Source: Parietaria judaica
Lineage: Eukaryota > Streptophyta > Magnoliopsida > Rosales > Urticaceae
Length of the DNA stretch: 64,000 bases
Reading direction: 5' to 3'
NCBI GenBank assembly: GCA_954871525.1
Contig: OX940865.1
Location: 20,692,420 to 20,756,419, forward strand
The notes beneath the pieces are model-generated. The model was not told the origin of the DNA. It ran no database searches and saw only the letters and a program-made list of their open reading frames with translations. Position numbers and translations under genes: made by a program. Positions 1-13,380 of this stretch are shown piece after piece. Numbering within the stretch: the stretch's first letter is position 1; each line of letters starts with the position of its first letter.

Positions 1-366
1 TATTTGTCTAGACCTCATCACCTCACAACGTCAAAATTTTGTATCTTCTTATCTCTTTTTTATGATTAAGACATAAACCAAAGATAATATAAGAAAAAGA
101 CTAATAATTGTGCAAAGAGGGCGTTCTATTGAAAATTAGAAATAAAAATTCATGGGTCATAATTAATTTAGCGATTAATAATCTTAATTAAAATAGATTA
201 GGTGTTTTGATAAGATATTTATTGGTACATTTATAAAATCATATCGGCACAATCAATTATTCAATTTTAAGATTATATGAAAATTTAATCGGTATACTTT
301 TTTATCAATATATTTGTGAAATTAGAACATCAATATACTCGTCAATTATATATCAGTTTTCAAACT
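1..366. other. AT-rich spacer, no gene seen
   Basis: AT-rich DNA with stops in all frames. I see no gene, RNA or clear transposon end here. It adjoins the poly(A) end of the LINE remnant on its right. Confidence 0.5.
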
Positions 367-1800
367 CTTTTTTTTTATAGTAAAAGATGGAGGCTCAGAG
401 TCTCAAACATGGTCCGGAAGCCCAACTAGGTTGGCACCCAAGAACACAATCAAGAAACGAGGCTCGATAAAATATAAAAGAAAAATATCTCAGATTACAA
501 ACAAAACTGAAAGAGAAGAGAACTAACGAATCCTAACTTCTCTCTCAAGCAAACAACATCCAAAAAAGAAAGGAATTAGCGAAATCTAAAATTCTCTTTC
601 ATACAAATATCATGATTAACCAAAGAAGATATGAAATCTGGATGTGACGACCACCAATGTTGACCTGGAGTCTGAGCAGCAAATCTAGCGAGGGCATCAA
701 CAACTTGGTTACCTTCTCTGTAGATATGCGTGACTTTAAAAATGATACGCTCGAGGAAACGAAGACATTTGGACCATTGAACCCTCAATTTCCAAGGTAC
801 GCGGTAAGACTTCTGATGAAAAAGTTGAACCACGTAAGTAGAGTCTGATTCAAGCCAAAGATTGTCCCAGTGGAATTCTTCTGCTTTTTCGATAGCAAAC
901 ATAGCCGCCAACAATTCAGCTTCAAAGGCATAGGCTGATACAACGTGGAACGCAAACGAACCATGAGGGAACCCACGATAAGTTCTAAAAATACCTCCCG
1001 CACCTGCCACGCCTGGAATACCAGTAGATGAACCATCAGTGATGCATTTGAGCCAACCAATAGGAGGAAAACGCCAGACAACTGGAACGATGTTAGGAGG
1101 TTTCCCAGAATGAATATCAAGGCCAAAGAACTTCAAAATTTGAAGATCTTCTGAAGCGTTAGACGTTCCTAACTTGAACAAATCCGCTTCTTTAACGCAT
1201 CGCCAAACCTGTCTAAAAAGATATTAGTTTCAGGAATCACATTCTCAAATACACAAAAATTTATAGTCCGCCAAATGAGCCAAATTGTGGAGATAATCGC
1301 AGTGTTCCAAAGAGCGAACACATGTGAACTAAGATTGACGGAAGCGGCATCTGATAGCAACAACGAGAGCGATCCTCCTATATTGATTGGCTTCCGAAAG
1401 ACATTAGAAATAGCATTCCAAACCAACCCCGTAAAGTTGCAACGAACAAAGATGTGATCGGAATCCTCTACTTCATTGTTACAAAAACGACACATTGAAG
1501 CTAAATCAAATCCTTTTCTCTGTAGAGTAAGCTCAGTGGGAATGAAATCTAAATAAGCTCGCCAACACGTAATAGATCTCAAAGGTGGAAGAAATTCCTT
1601 CCATAAAAATTTATACCATTCAGGAAACAAATTTTAGTTAGCACATAAAATATTGTAAATAGATTTCACGGAAAACTCCCCATAACTGATAGAATGCCAC
1701 ACACATCTTCGACTTCGTCAATAAATTTAAGACTTTTGATATCCTCTCAAATTCTTAAACTTGCAAATTCCTATACATAATAAAGCGACCATTTTCATAT
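367..1800 (-). mobile_element. 5'-truncated L1-type LINE remnant
   Basis: On the - strand the 3' end of a plant L1-like retrotransposon can be read: zinc-binding reverse-transcriptase tail, then RNase H, then a short 3' untranslated part. That part ends in a run of T on the + strand near 368-376, which would be the poly(A) tail of the element. The reverse transcriptase itself and all upstream parts are missing, as is usual for 5'-truncated LINEs. The left limit is set by the T run. The right limit is approximate, because homology fades around 1720-1800. The octamers flanking it (CAAACTCT and CAAATTCT) may be a decayed target duplication, but this is weak. Confidence 0.7.
576..1720 (-). pseudogene. 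broken LINE ORF2 end: zf-RVT plus RNase H
   Basis: Read 1720 to 1169, the - strand first gives the VWHSISYGEFSVKSIYN block that precedes the zinc-binding domain of plant LINE reverse transcriptases. Next comes the zf-RVT domain, with WKEFLPP, WRAYLDFIPTE and the cysteine pairs CRFC and RCNF. From 1181 to 576 an RNase H domain follows with ITDGSS (first Asp), AFEAELLAA (Glu), LESDS (Asp) and REGNQVVDALA (last Asp), so its catalytic residues survive. The reading is interrupted by a stop codon near 1635 and a frameshift near 1175, and probably by another frameshift near 1705. It cannot make a working ORF2 protein. The domain order and block motifs make the family call secure. Confidence 0.75.
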
Positions 1801-2590
1801 TTTTTTTTCTAACAAATATTACTAATATAATGAAAAATAGAGTAATTTTAGCCAAGACACTTTTGTAAAAAAAAAAAAAAAAGTGCAATAGCCACGAATG
1901 CCCCTTGAATTATGCTTGTTGGTGTTTTTTCTTTCAAAATTTATTTTGTGGCACTAATACCCCAATAGAATAAGATATGAACTATTATGCCACCTTATTA
2001 TTGATATAAATGAAGTCAATTGTTTTTAGGAATTATAAAATAAATAACTCTTTTATAATACACACTGATTTTTCACACCCCAAAATCAAAAGACAGAATC
2101 AAAACCAAAACCGAAATAAAAGAAGATCTGGCTCCACCTAAAATCTACTTAAGAAGTCAATATTTTTTCTTGGAATAATTTTTTATCGAGTGTTAGGTTT
2201 CGGATTTCACACTTGGTTTTCGAGTTTTAATTCAATGTTAATTACTGAAACAACACTTTTTGCCTTGATTAAGAGATCTGAATTTTCTCCTTTTTTTTTA
2301 TTACCTTCGGATTATGCACGTGGTTTTCGGGTTTTAATTCACCCCTAGTAACTTATGATCATACCATTTTCCCCTTAATTTCATATGTAAGTAAAACAGC
2401 CATCCACCTCAAAATGTAAAACGTTTTTCCTTTTCTATATATTTGTTTTTCAAAAAAGTCAAGAAAGCAACAAAATGGAAATAAATTAATCCAAATATTA
2501 ATAATCTATTTATAATTATATGTAACTCTTAGCTTGTAAATTTTGGTTTTATATCACACACACAACACAATAATAATAATAATTCCAAAT
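1801..2590. other. AT-rich spacer and probable villin promoter region
   Basis: No coding sequence is seen. The right part must contain the promoter of the villin gene. Two weak TATA-like strings on the + strand (around 2436-2445 and 2551-2557) are candidates, and I cannot choose between them. The CT-rich transcribed leader begins downstream at about 2600. Confidence 0.4.
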
Positions 2591-2599
2591 ATGCTTAGA

Positions 2600-2761
2600 T
2601 AGAAAAAGGCAAAGATTGGCCGGTGATCACCGGCTCTTTAGGCCTTTGCCTTAAAATAACGACTTTCTCTCTCTCTCTCTCATCTCTTTCTCTCTCCTCC
2701 TCCTTCTTCATCATCATCATCATTCATATTCATATACGTATATTCATCCATAATTCACAGT

Positions 2762-2805
<44 letters not shown>

Positions 2806-3000
2806 CTCTCTCATCTGAAGCTCTCTCAAAAGGCTCAAAAGTCGAGGAGAGAGAAACCTCTCTCTCTCACACACACAGGCACAGCAATAATTCACTTTTT
2901 TCATTCCAAAGTATCTTCTCTTCCCCTTTATTGCCAGCTCTCTCTCTCTCTCATCATCGCCATCATCGTGGACGAGCTCGGCCTCGGAGATCCGTCTCAG
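2600..3000 (+). other. villin 5' leader exon (CT-rich)
   Basis: Long CT/TC runs are typical of transcribed plant leaders. The stretch ends at a good splice donor (CTCAG|GTACGA at 3001). It lies in the right place and strand for the untranslated first exon of the villin gene, whose ATG is at 4367. The acceptor of the leader intron is probably at 4286 (TTGCAG), leaving 80 untranslated bases before the ATG. The transcription start is not visible. Confidence 0.5.
2766..2800. repeat. (TC)n microsatellite in villin leader
   Basis: About 17 perfect TC dinucleotides, followed by further imperfect CT runs up to 2960. It is part of the untranslated leader and is likely to be length-variable. Confidence 0.9.
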
Positions 3001-4366
3001 GTACGACTCAAACCTCACCTCACCTCATCACTCTCCGATCAGCATCGGACTCGATCGGATTTTCAGGTGTTTGCTCTCCGTGAGCAGATCGATCCTGGTT
3101 TTGCGGAATTTTTCCCCTCTAATTGTTGCTTATGCTCTTGAGCTGATCGGTTTGGTGAGTTTGATTGATTGTTGCATTGAATTTCTGAGGTTGCGATCTT
3201 CTCCAATAATGTTGGAGGTTTGATCTGGACCATTGATCGTGTGTTTTTTGTGTTCTTGCTTCGATTTTTTGGTTTGTTTGGAGCTTTGAACTGCTGAAAT
3301 GATTGTTGTGAAGAAATTGAAGTGATTCAACAGAATCACTCTATTGATCTAGAAGATGAGCCGATTACAGGCATAAGAAACTGTTAGAAATGTATAGGAT
3401 ATGAATTTTCTTCTGCGGTTTGATCTTTGATTGATAGTCATACCATTGGGCGGGGATTTTCCGGATCGCCTTAGTTTGCGATGATTACACTTGTTGAACT
3501 AGTTTTGTGACGGCTTTGATGTGGAGCGAGAGATACTAAGGGTGTCTCTCCATAGCTTCTAAAGTTTGATCGTCTCGCTACATGATCTTCGAAAGTATGG
3601 GATGTTCAATTTTCTAACAGTGCTGGTCTCTGAGCAACTTGGAGACAGTAAATGGATGGAATAAGAACGGGATTCAACAGCGCGTGTGTAAGGTAGTGAA
3701 AAGGAGCACGCAGCGCAAAGATATGAATTGACAGTGTCATGTGATTAAGGGAGGTTTCTTGTAGAGGTTCTGTTTGTGAAGATCGCCTGAATATGTACTT
3801 GTTTGAAGAATCATTACAGTGCTTATAAGCTTAGAATATGCATAGGGGATATGGTGAATTGGCGATTAAACGATTAGCTTGGTTCCGGGCACTGAGTTTA
3901 TGCCTTTTATCTGAAGGAAAATAGAACCAGCTTCAGCTTCAATTGGGTAGCAAGCTGCTAAAGATGGCCGACGAAGCAGGAAAATCTAGAGCCAAAAAGA
4001 GATAGGAAGAATCATTCGGATCACATTCAAGATACATTCAAGAAGAGGACTGGAATTTTTATCAAGTTGCAAGGTCCAAGATGAAAACATACAAATGTCA
4101 TAATAAGTGTCTAGTTAAATGAGATATCAACGAAAATTACAAACTTCACAGAATCTCTGCATTTTCTGATTATAACTTTGTATATTTACTCGTTTTTCTT
4201 CTCGATATTCATATATTATTTTTGTACTTATTATCTTTGACACAGTTGTAATGTCCTTCATTCTTTCTGGCAGTGATACATTGCAGAATTTCCACAAGAC
4301 TGTGAACAAGCAACTAAAAGGGTCTTAATTTTGGCTTTACCAGAATATTTGTAAGGATTTGAAGAG

Positions 4367-7300
4367 ATGTCTAGCTCTACAAAAGCTTTGGATCCAGCAT
4401 TTCAAGGAGTGGGCCAGAGAGTGTATCCTCTAGTATTTAAGTGGTTTAATAAATAAACCAGTGAAATCTATTTTCTTTAACTTTCAGAATGAAAAAAGAA
4501 ACTACTATATGTTAAGTTCTTACTTATACTTTATTCTGAATTTGTGGAATTAGTCACCGCTTATCTTACGTTAATCGACTGCGTCATATATTTTTTCCAA
4601 ATGCTTTCGTACGTTTTACTTAACATCGTTTTAGAGGGACTGAAATATGGAGGATTGAGAATTTCCAGCCAGTGCCTCTACCAAAATCCGATTATGGAAA
4701 ATTCTACAATGGCGATTCTTACATCATATTACAGGTAACTTGAGTGTCTTGAGGTTGGCTTAAATTATTTGTACAGCTACGACAACATAGATACCGTCTG
4801 AGGGTATATGTATCTTTGCTGATATACTTTGTTTATCAGACAACACAAGGCAAAGGAGGTGCTTATTTATATGACATTCACTTCTGGATTGGAAAGGATA
4901 CAAGTCAGGTGTGTTCTATGTCTATATTAGCAAAACGATGGGGTATTTTCTTTTGGAATTAAAACAAATTTTCTTACACGATTATGCAATTGCCATTGTA
5001 GGATGAAGCTGGAACTGCAGCTATCAAAACTGTTGAACTTGATTCTGCTCTCGGTGGACGCGCCGTGCAATACAGAGAAATTCAAGGCCACGAAACCGAC
5101 AAATTTTTATCCTACTTCAAACCTTGTATTATACCTTTGGAGGGAGGCATTGCCACTGGATTTAAAAAGGTCGAGGAAGAGGAGTTTGAAACAAAACTGT
5201 ATATCTGCAAAGGAAAGCGAGTAGTGAGAATGAAGCAGGTCAATTCCTTTGACTAATTTTCTTTCAACATATCTCTCTGTACTTTGCCGAATATAAACTT
5301 CATTTTGATTACTATACAGGTCCCCTTTGCACGTTCTTCACTGAACCATGATGACGTGTTCATCTTGGACACGGAAAACAAAATTTATCAGTTCAACGGT
5401 GCAAATTCTAATATCCAGGAGAGGGCCAAGGCTTTGGAAGTGATTCAGTTTTTGAAAGAAAAGTATCACGATGGGACTTGTGACGTCGCCATTGTAGGTG
5501 AGTAGATGTGGCAATTCTTGTTGCTTGTCGGGTATGCCATATCTTATTGATCCTTTTGTAATTTTTGACAGACCCAGACGACACAACCAATTCATTAGTA
5601 TGTGACCATAACTTATTAATCGTGTCGTAATGGGTATTGTTACTTAAGGACCCATTTAAACCCATGAACCAATTGAAACATTCAAAACACACACTAAAAA
5701 CCTGGTAAAATAAAATTCTCATTTAGACTCGAGTAAGTCCTTAAATTAAATTTAATAAATAAAAAAAATTAATCAACATAAAAGTACTCTGTACACTAAT
5801 TCAGCAAACTAATCCTTATTATTTTACAAATATACCTAAGATGAGTGCCTATATGTTAATTGAACACTTCTTTTTAAAGTTTTGAAGTCACGTTTTTTTG
5901 TCCAAGAATCTAAGTGCTTAGGATTCTTACAATCCTGCTTATTCTGTGTTACCTGTGTTCAATATGCTAGATGATGGGAAGCTAGATACAGAGTCAGACT
6001 CTGGTGAATTCTGGGTCCTCTTTGGGGGCTTTGCTCCGATTGGCAAGAAGGTTGTTTCAGAAGATGATGTCATTGCAGAGGCTACTCCTGCTAAGCTATG
6101 CAGGTATTTGCTTCTTCGTTTTTTTTTTTTTTCCGAGCCGTGAAACTTTTTCTTATTGATAATTCGTTACGAGATTTTTTTTTACCAATAGAAACGTGCT
6201 ACCGGTTTTCGGACCGCTACAGGTGCGAGTCCCCAGTGTTTATAATGTACCAATATATATATATATATATATTTATATTTAAAAAAAAAATCCTTTTTTA
6301 AAAGGGTTTATTAACGAGATGAGTATTTCGTTAATAATCCCTTTTAAAAATATACCTTACCTTATTATGGGCAGTTTTTAATAAGGTTTGTACAAAATGA
6401 GTATTTTGTTAATAATCCCTTTTAAAATATATACCTTACCTTATTATGTTATTTTGATTTGGCCTCTCTTATTCTTGATGTGGACTTTTATTTTGTTGAT
6501 TTGAAATATTTTATTTTTATCCATGTCAGTTTGTTGATTTGGAAAAATCTGTTTTTTTTTTTACCAGTACTCATTTTCAATAAAAAAAAAGGTAGATACC
6601 AGTAGTAAAATATGCCCAAAAACCCGGATACCAGTTCTGGTTTCACTTATAGTTTTTCCTTGAAACACGTGCTCTTGAAAATCTAATGAAATCGAAGGGA
6701 ATGCTAATCCATACATATGTGCTGTCCTGATTATTTTCTTATTGATTTTTGCAGCATAACTGATGGTGAAGTGAAGGCTGTTGAGGGTGAACTATCAAAA
6801 TCACTTTTGGAAAACAACAAATGCTATTTATTGGATTGTGGTTCGGAGATATTTCTCTGGGTTGGTCGTGTTACTCAACTTGAGGAGAGAAAAACTGCCA
6901 CCCAAACTGCTGAGGTATGCTATCACCTATAGTAGGAGGAAGGGCATGACATTCATTTACGTGTTTTTCTTTATGAAAAGAGGATTCATCATCTTTGTGA
7001 ATTCCCGTTGGCCCAATTTTGTCTTGGCGTACATGTTTGGATCTTATCATATGGATATATTCTCTCTTTTCTGGGCGTTAAAGAAGGTTTTGGTTTCTTA
7101 ACAGCTGCTCTTGTTTCCAGGAATATATTTCTGGTCAAAACCGACCCAAATCGACACGCATAACCCGACTTATTCAAGGTTATGAAACACATTCATTCAA
7201 GTCCCACTTTGATACTTGGCCATCAGGCTCTGCAGCTCCCGGTGCTGAAGAAGGAAGAGGGAAAGTCGCAGGTAGTTTTCATGTGTATTCAGTCTGTACA

Positions 7301-10300
7301 TAAGTCTAAAGACTAAATATAGAAATTACAATGGAGAAATTTGAGAGTATTATATCCAGAATTAATGAGAATTAAGTACATAACTAGAATCAGTAAAAAA
7401 TTCTAGAATATGTAGGACTAGCGCTCGGCATTCTCACTATTGTTTACCGCAAAATCATTATCAGTAACCTACATTTTTTTTTTACTTTTGGTTTGGACCG
7501 TTGAAATCAGATCAATGATCCAGTCTATATCATTTTTTTTTATTATTTAAGCGAAAAAATTGGTGTTGCCGTGTAGCTAAAAAAGAAACTAAATTAAATA
7601 ATATCAAGTCCTTCAGAAATAAATCGTTTCTAGCTAGTGTTGGTAATGCTGGTTTGTTTTCTTTAGCTTTGCTTAAACAACAAGGTGTTGGTGTCAAGGG
7701 CGTTGCAAAAAGTGCTCCTTCAAATGAGGAAGTCCCACCTTTGCTTGAAGGAGGTGGAAAGATGGAGGTACCCTTCCTCGGTTTTTGATACAAGGTTTTA
7801 TGTCAATATCTTCTATAAATTTACCAATTGTACAGGTATGGCGTATCAACGGTAGTGCTAAAACTCCATTGCCTAAAGAAGATATTGGGAAGTTTTACAG
7901 TGGAGATTGCTACATCATTCTTTACACCTACCACTCGGGTGACCGGAAAGAAGATTACTTTTTGTGCTGTTGGTTTGGCAAGGAGAGCGCTGAGGTAATC
8001 TACTTTAATTTTTAACTTTTATTTTATTTTACTTTGCTATGTTTGTTAGTTGTGATCCGTATGTTCTTGGCTCGGCCAGATCCGTAGCTTTCTTTGCTAC
8101 ATAGTTTTTTATTGGATAGTTTGAGGGGTTATGTGGTGTAAGCGGAGGGATTGGGCCGATATGATTAATTAATTGGCGTTTTAGGGTTGATATTGGATGG
8201 AGCTTTGGATTAGGACCTTTAAGTAATTAGCGATTTAGGGCTAAAAATTATTAAAATGGTCTATATACGTAAAGTAAAAGCTAATTATATCTTCAATCAA
8301 ATTGCGGTGGATTGAATACCAGAAGGCTAATATACCTTCATGAGTACGTATACTAAGTAACTTCTGTTCTTTCTACCACTAATAGTTAATTAGATTTTCC
8401 TATTCTATTTTAATTAACACACATTTCAATTGTCACTCGGCATAAGGGTAAAGTGTATTGCTGAATGTAGTAATATCTTTATATCAATCAATGCAGGATG
8501 ACCAAAAGATGGCTTCTCGTTTGGCTAATACCATGTTTAATTCACTGAAGGGTAGACCAGTTCAGGTATATATCCTAATTAAAATTTAAGAAATGAGAAT
8601 TTCGGAGTGGTGTCTAACAGCGTTTTTTGCAGGGTCGCATATTTCAAGATAAGGAGCCACCTCAGTTTATCGCACTTTTTCAGCCTATGGTTGTGCTTAA
8701 GGTTGTGTAATCCCTCTTTATTTATACTTGGTTAGAGTGAAATTATAAGAAAAACACGTTTTTATTTTTTTAAATCTCATATTTGTTCATTAATATTTAT
8801 TTCATCAACTTCAGGGTGGCTTGAGTTCTGGATATAAAAAATATGTTGCAGACAAAGGCTTGTCCGATGAAACTTACGTCCCTGATGGTGTGGCGTTAAT
8901 TAAGATCTCTGGAGTTTCAGTTCACAACAATAAAGCAAATCAAGTTGAAGCGGTATGGACACGTTCATGCAAGATCTTATCCGTTCTATATTCCGAAGAA
9001 ATAAAAATAATAACTCCGTTAGGAACCGACTGCCGTGCGAATTCTTGATTTAATTTACAGAACAAAAACTTGAATATAAAATTGATTTATGAAAACATGG
9101 TTTTGTGTTTTGTTTTGCTAATATTACGTAATAAAACCATATAACACTAATTTTTAGAAGTTGTAGAGTGGTTAATCTCGTGCTTACTCAAATGTGTCCA
9201 TTTAGATGCTATTTATATCACCAGCTAACTTGTCCGTTCTTTATATAGGCGGCAACATCTTTGAGCTCATCTGAGTGTTTCCTTCTACAATCTGGCTCTT
9301 CAGTTTTCACTTGGCATGGAAACCAATGCACGTTTGAACAGCAACAGTGGGCCGCTAAGGTTGCAGAATTTTTGAAGGTAGATGGTTTATCTGAGATCAA
9401 CTTTACCAGAGCGCCCTTCACAAAACAGAAAATCTGATTCGACTTTATTATAGCACAGGAATGGGAAGCTAATTGAAACTTAAATAAATCAACTAAACCC
9501 TAATAGTGTTAGTTGTTCAGCTGGATTTTGTTGAATGGATTGAAATAAGCTCTTACATATTACCCCCACTTAACACAACTCTATGGTTTATCTATATTAT
9601 TATTGTGGTGAACTTGGAGATTGACTTTTGGATTAATGCTAATTCAGCCAGGAGTAAGTCTTAAACATGCGAAAGAAGGAACTGAGAGCTCATCTTTCTG
9701 GTTTGCTTTGGGCGGGAAACAAAATTACACCACCAAAAAGACTCCTGCTGAAGTAGTCAGAGACCCGCACTTGTTCACATTCTCCTTCAACAAAGGTAGC
9801 ATCTTTTATACTCTTATTTAAGTTATTGATTGAGCGGATTTCATATGCTAACTAACTTACATTTCCGGTTTGTTTTGCTATTTGGATATGCCAGGAAAGT
9901 TTCAGGTTAGTACTGGTCCTTAATCACTGCTAAAACTCCAATGATTTCTTTTTGGGTAATTGGTTACGTTAGCGAATGAACCTTGATCGTTGGTGCACTT
10001 TCTCCATTAACTTGTTTTTAGTGTTCTATATAGCTCATAAATTTTCATTTTAGGGGTGAGAAATTTTATACCAATAAATGGAGAAAAGCTCGTTTTCAAT
10101 TTTCAAAATCATGTAATTGATTTGTTCCCGGTCCCCCCCTTTTTTTTTTGGCTCACACTGGTACCGGTTTTTGGTTTTCTCTTAAATTTCTTTACCAATT
10201 TTTCTCGTATGAAATAAAAGCAGGCAGATAACAATTTTCATCAACTTTATGATGTAGAGGTGGCATTCTGCTTTAAAATGAAAGTTTAGAAGACATAATG

Positions 10301-13300
10301 CTACAAAATAAGTGTGAAAACCGGAAAAGTGTAGCAATGATTGTAGTTAGAGGGGATTGATGCCAATAAATCTTTCTAATTTAAATTGGGCATAGTGACT
10401 TATAGCTATATACTATGCAATATTTTCCAGGTAGAGGAAGTTCACAACTTCTCTCAAGATGATTTGTTGACAGAGGATGTCTTGATTCTTGACACTCATG
10501 GTGAAGTATTTGTCTGGATTGGTCAATGCGTCGATGCTAAAGAGAAGCAAACTGCTTTCGAAATCGGCGAGGTATTAATCAACGGTCAACCCATCAGAAT
10601 GCTTTTGTTTCCACATTTATGTACTTGTCATATATCGTTTACTTTTTTTTTTTGTTGTTGGCAGAAATACATTGAGATGGCTGTATCTTTAGAGGGATTG
10701 TCTCCTACTGTACCACTGTACAAAGTCACCGAAGCAAATGAACCTTGCTTCTTCACAACATACTTCTCATGGGATAATGCTAAATCCGCAGTACGTTCCC
10801 CATGACAAATCTTGTTTTTGTCCTTTTTGGCTCATCATAATTATTTTTACCTAAATCGGATCACTGGAAAAAATGATTTTTGCGGCTAAGAAACCATTAA
10901 TGGTTTCAATTGACATATATTTCTTAAAAAAAGTTAAATAATTATATATAACGTTATGATACTGTGTTAATTTGATATATCTTATTTATTTATTTTTTAT
11001 TGCTTTTAGCTATGTTACATTGTAAATGTAGACTTGATATGGGATTTTTTTTCTTCTATATAAAAATCGATACCGATATCTGATAAAACAGAAGGTACAG
11101 TTTTTTAAATATTAACAAACGAAAAACTTGTTCCGCTAGTCGAAGTGCTTAAAAACTGGTTCCGGTACGATACATGAAATTCTAATAGAACCCCACTGGA
11201 GTGATGTGTTTTGGTTTTCGTATTAGTAGTCAACTCCTTTCATTGACATGATTGTGGTGTTTCATCATCTTTGATTTCTCCTTGAAATGCAGATTCAGGG
11301 AAACTCGTTCCAAAAGAAGGCCTCCTTGTTCTTTGGCCTAGGGAGTGCTGTGGACGTAAGAATTTATTTCATAATTCTGTATTTTAGTTGTTATTTAACA
11401 ATACTAAATAATTTAGACCTTCACAATGAAGTTAGATAAAACCGATGACCTTAATACTTTGGTATAGCAATAATTGATATCAAATTTTACTGGCAATTTA
11501 GGAAAAATCGAATGGGAATAATCAAGGAGGAGGTCCCACACAAAGAGCTTCAGCTCTAGCTGCTTTATCTTCTGCATTCAATCCATCTGGAAAATCACCA
11601 CCGGTAACAGATTTGCTCACATCCGCTGAACTTTTTTTTTTTTGTGTGGCAGGAATGCCCCATTCAAAAAGTAGAATATTCCTCCTACACGTTAAATATG
11701 ACGAAATATGTTAAATTTTTAAACCACATTACTTACTTGACTGGATTTTTGTTAATTAGTTACAAGAACGAGATCGATATACTTAATATCGAGACTATTC
11801 TGAGGCAATCAATGAGTCTAAAATTAGAGAAATGTTGAGATGAAAGTTTTACATGATTGGAGAAAAATAATCAAATGTGGGGGTCAAAGTTTTATATTTA
11901 ATTTAAACCAGTAAAAAAAAACCTTTTTTATGGTCCTCGGTTACTGGAAAAAAAAAATTACCGGCTCGGTCATACCCCGAAAGGCAAGTTTTTACTAAAC
12001 CGGGACTGAGACACGTTTTAGAAATACTGAAAACAGTGACGAGGACAAGATAAATCTCAAATGACTGGTTCTTGGTCCTGGTTTCACTCTTCTATTTTTT
12101 TCAGCAGATCAAATCAGCAAATAATATTCTAACACAACCTAATGCTTGTAACAGGGCCAGGATAAATCCAATGGGTCTGGTCAAGGCCCAAGACAAAGGG
12201 CCGAGGCTTTAGCTGCATTGAATTCCGCTTTCAGTTCATCATCCGGAAGCAAGTCAACTGCTCCCAGGCCTTCCGGGGGCGGTCAAAGAGCCGCGGCTGT
12301 AGCTGCTCTTTCACAAGTTCTGACTGCCGAGAAGAAAAAGTCAACCGAGGGCTCTCCAACCAGAAGTCCACCATCCGAAACTAGCTTCCCCGGTGAGAAA
12401 CTCTTTGACTTTCCCTTTTCCTACAAGCTCTTAGTGTTCTTCATTTATTTGTCAACTTATTTCCTACAAGTTCTTAGTGTTTTTCATTTATTTGTCAACT
12501 TATTTCCTACAAGTCTCACCGGGGAAGCTAGTTTCCTATTCTGAATCAATGAATCGAGTAAAACATGATTATAGAACCCAATTGGTTGACCCGTGGGTTT
12601 GATTTCAGAGGAAACGAAGAGTGAAAGCGCCTATTCAGAAGCCGAGGGGTCCGTTGACATTGGCGAAGTCAAGGAGGCTGAGGAAGTGACATCTGGACTG
12701 GAGCAAGTGACGGTGCAGGACGAGAATTATATTGAATCTAGTCAAAGCACTTTCACTTACGATCAACTGAAGGCTAAATCTGACAATCCCGTTACTGGAA
12801 TCGATTTCAAGCGAAGAGAGGTCAGTCACATTAAACTTCTCTTAATAAGAACTAAGACTATCCTAAAACTCAACTACTCTACTGAACAGTAACTCACTTC
12901 TTTTTCTCATTGCTTGGGCACTTCAAATAGCCAAATGTTACATTTGGCGGGCCGAGACCAATCATGTGCAACTGGGCGGGAATGCGCTAATGCCCACCCG
13001 TTTTTAAATTACATTTATAAAGCTATAAATTAATATTAAATTTTTGTTTATAGAAAAATAAGGTTTTTCAAATGCTTAGTTTTTTTTTTTTTAGTGCGGG
13101 TTGCCGCATCCATTGAAAGGAGGAGCACGGGTTGACCGCACCCAAGAAAATTTGGGTTGTTCTTGCCCGTCCCGTCTGATTCCCTTTAGCCGAAAACCAT
13201 TAGTGAACATAGGTTAAGATGAATATGTGTTCATTTGCTTAAAACTTGTGCTTCTCTCCTCCGCAGGCGTATCTGGCCGAAGAGGAGTTTCAGAGCATCT

Positions 13301-13380
13301 TCGGGGTCGGGAAAGAAGGCTTCTACAAGCTGCCGAAGTGGAAGCAAGACATGCAGAAGAAGAAATTCGACCTCTTTTAA
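4367..13380 (+). CDS. VLN3: villin, actin-bundling protein (VLN2/VLN3 type), 23 coding exons
   Basis: Villins bind, bundle, cap and sever actin filaments in a calcium-dependent way in the cytoplasm. The exons I read are 4367-4422, 4635-4734, 4840-4908, 5002-5238, 5320-5497, 5971-6103, 6755-6914, 7121-7271, 7667-7767, 7836-7994, 8497-8565, 8633-8701, 8815-8952, 9249-9377, 9648-9795, 9895-9905, 10431-10571, 10665-10790, 11293-11355, 11502-11603, 12155-12392, 12609-12820 and 13267-13380. All have GT-AG borders and compatible phases, giving 967 residues, the usual plant villin length. The product starts [16 protein letters not shown] and continues [18 protein letters not shown], the first gelsolin repeat. 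Six repeats fill about residues 1-730. A Ser/Ala/Gln-rich linker with repeated QRA-ALAAL blocks follows to about 900, then the headpiece ([21 protein letters not shown] to KKKFDLF). Introns hold diverged repeats. Assignment to VLN3 rather than VLN2 rests on overall resemblance and is less certain than the family. Confidence 0.93.
6319..6448. repeat. tandem duplication in villin intron
   Basis: Two near-identical copies of about 51 bases (6319-6369 and 6397-6448) lie in direct orientation in the intron after the sixth coding exon. Each begins ATGAGTATTT and ends TTACCTTATTATG. Confidence 0.8.
9895..9905 (+). other. 11-base microexon of villin
   Basis: The bases GAAAGTTTCAG lie between a TATGCCAG acceptor and a GTTAGT donor. 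They are required in frame (phase 1 to phase 0) to join the FSFNK end of one exon to the VEEVHNF start of the next, supplying GKFQ at the junction. Plant villins have this short segment at the same place in the protein. Gene predictors often miss it. Confidence 0.85.

Noticed and set aside
2623..3141. 172-codon ORF over the CT-rich leader
   Set aside because: A Ser/Leu repeat reading of CT runs that crosses the leader splice donor; no sign of a real protein.
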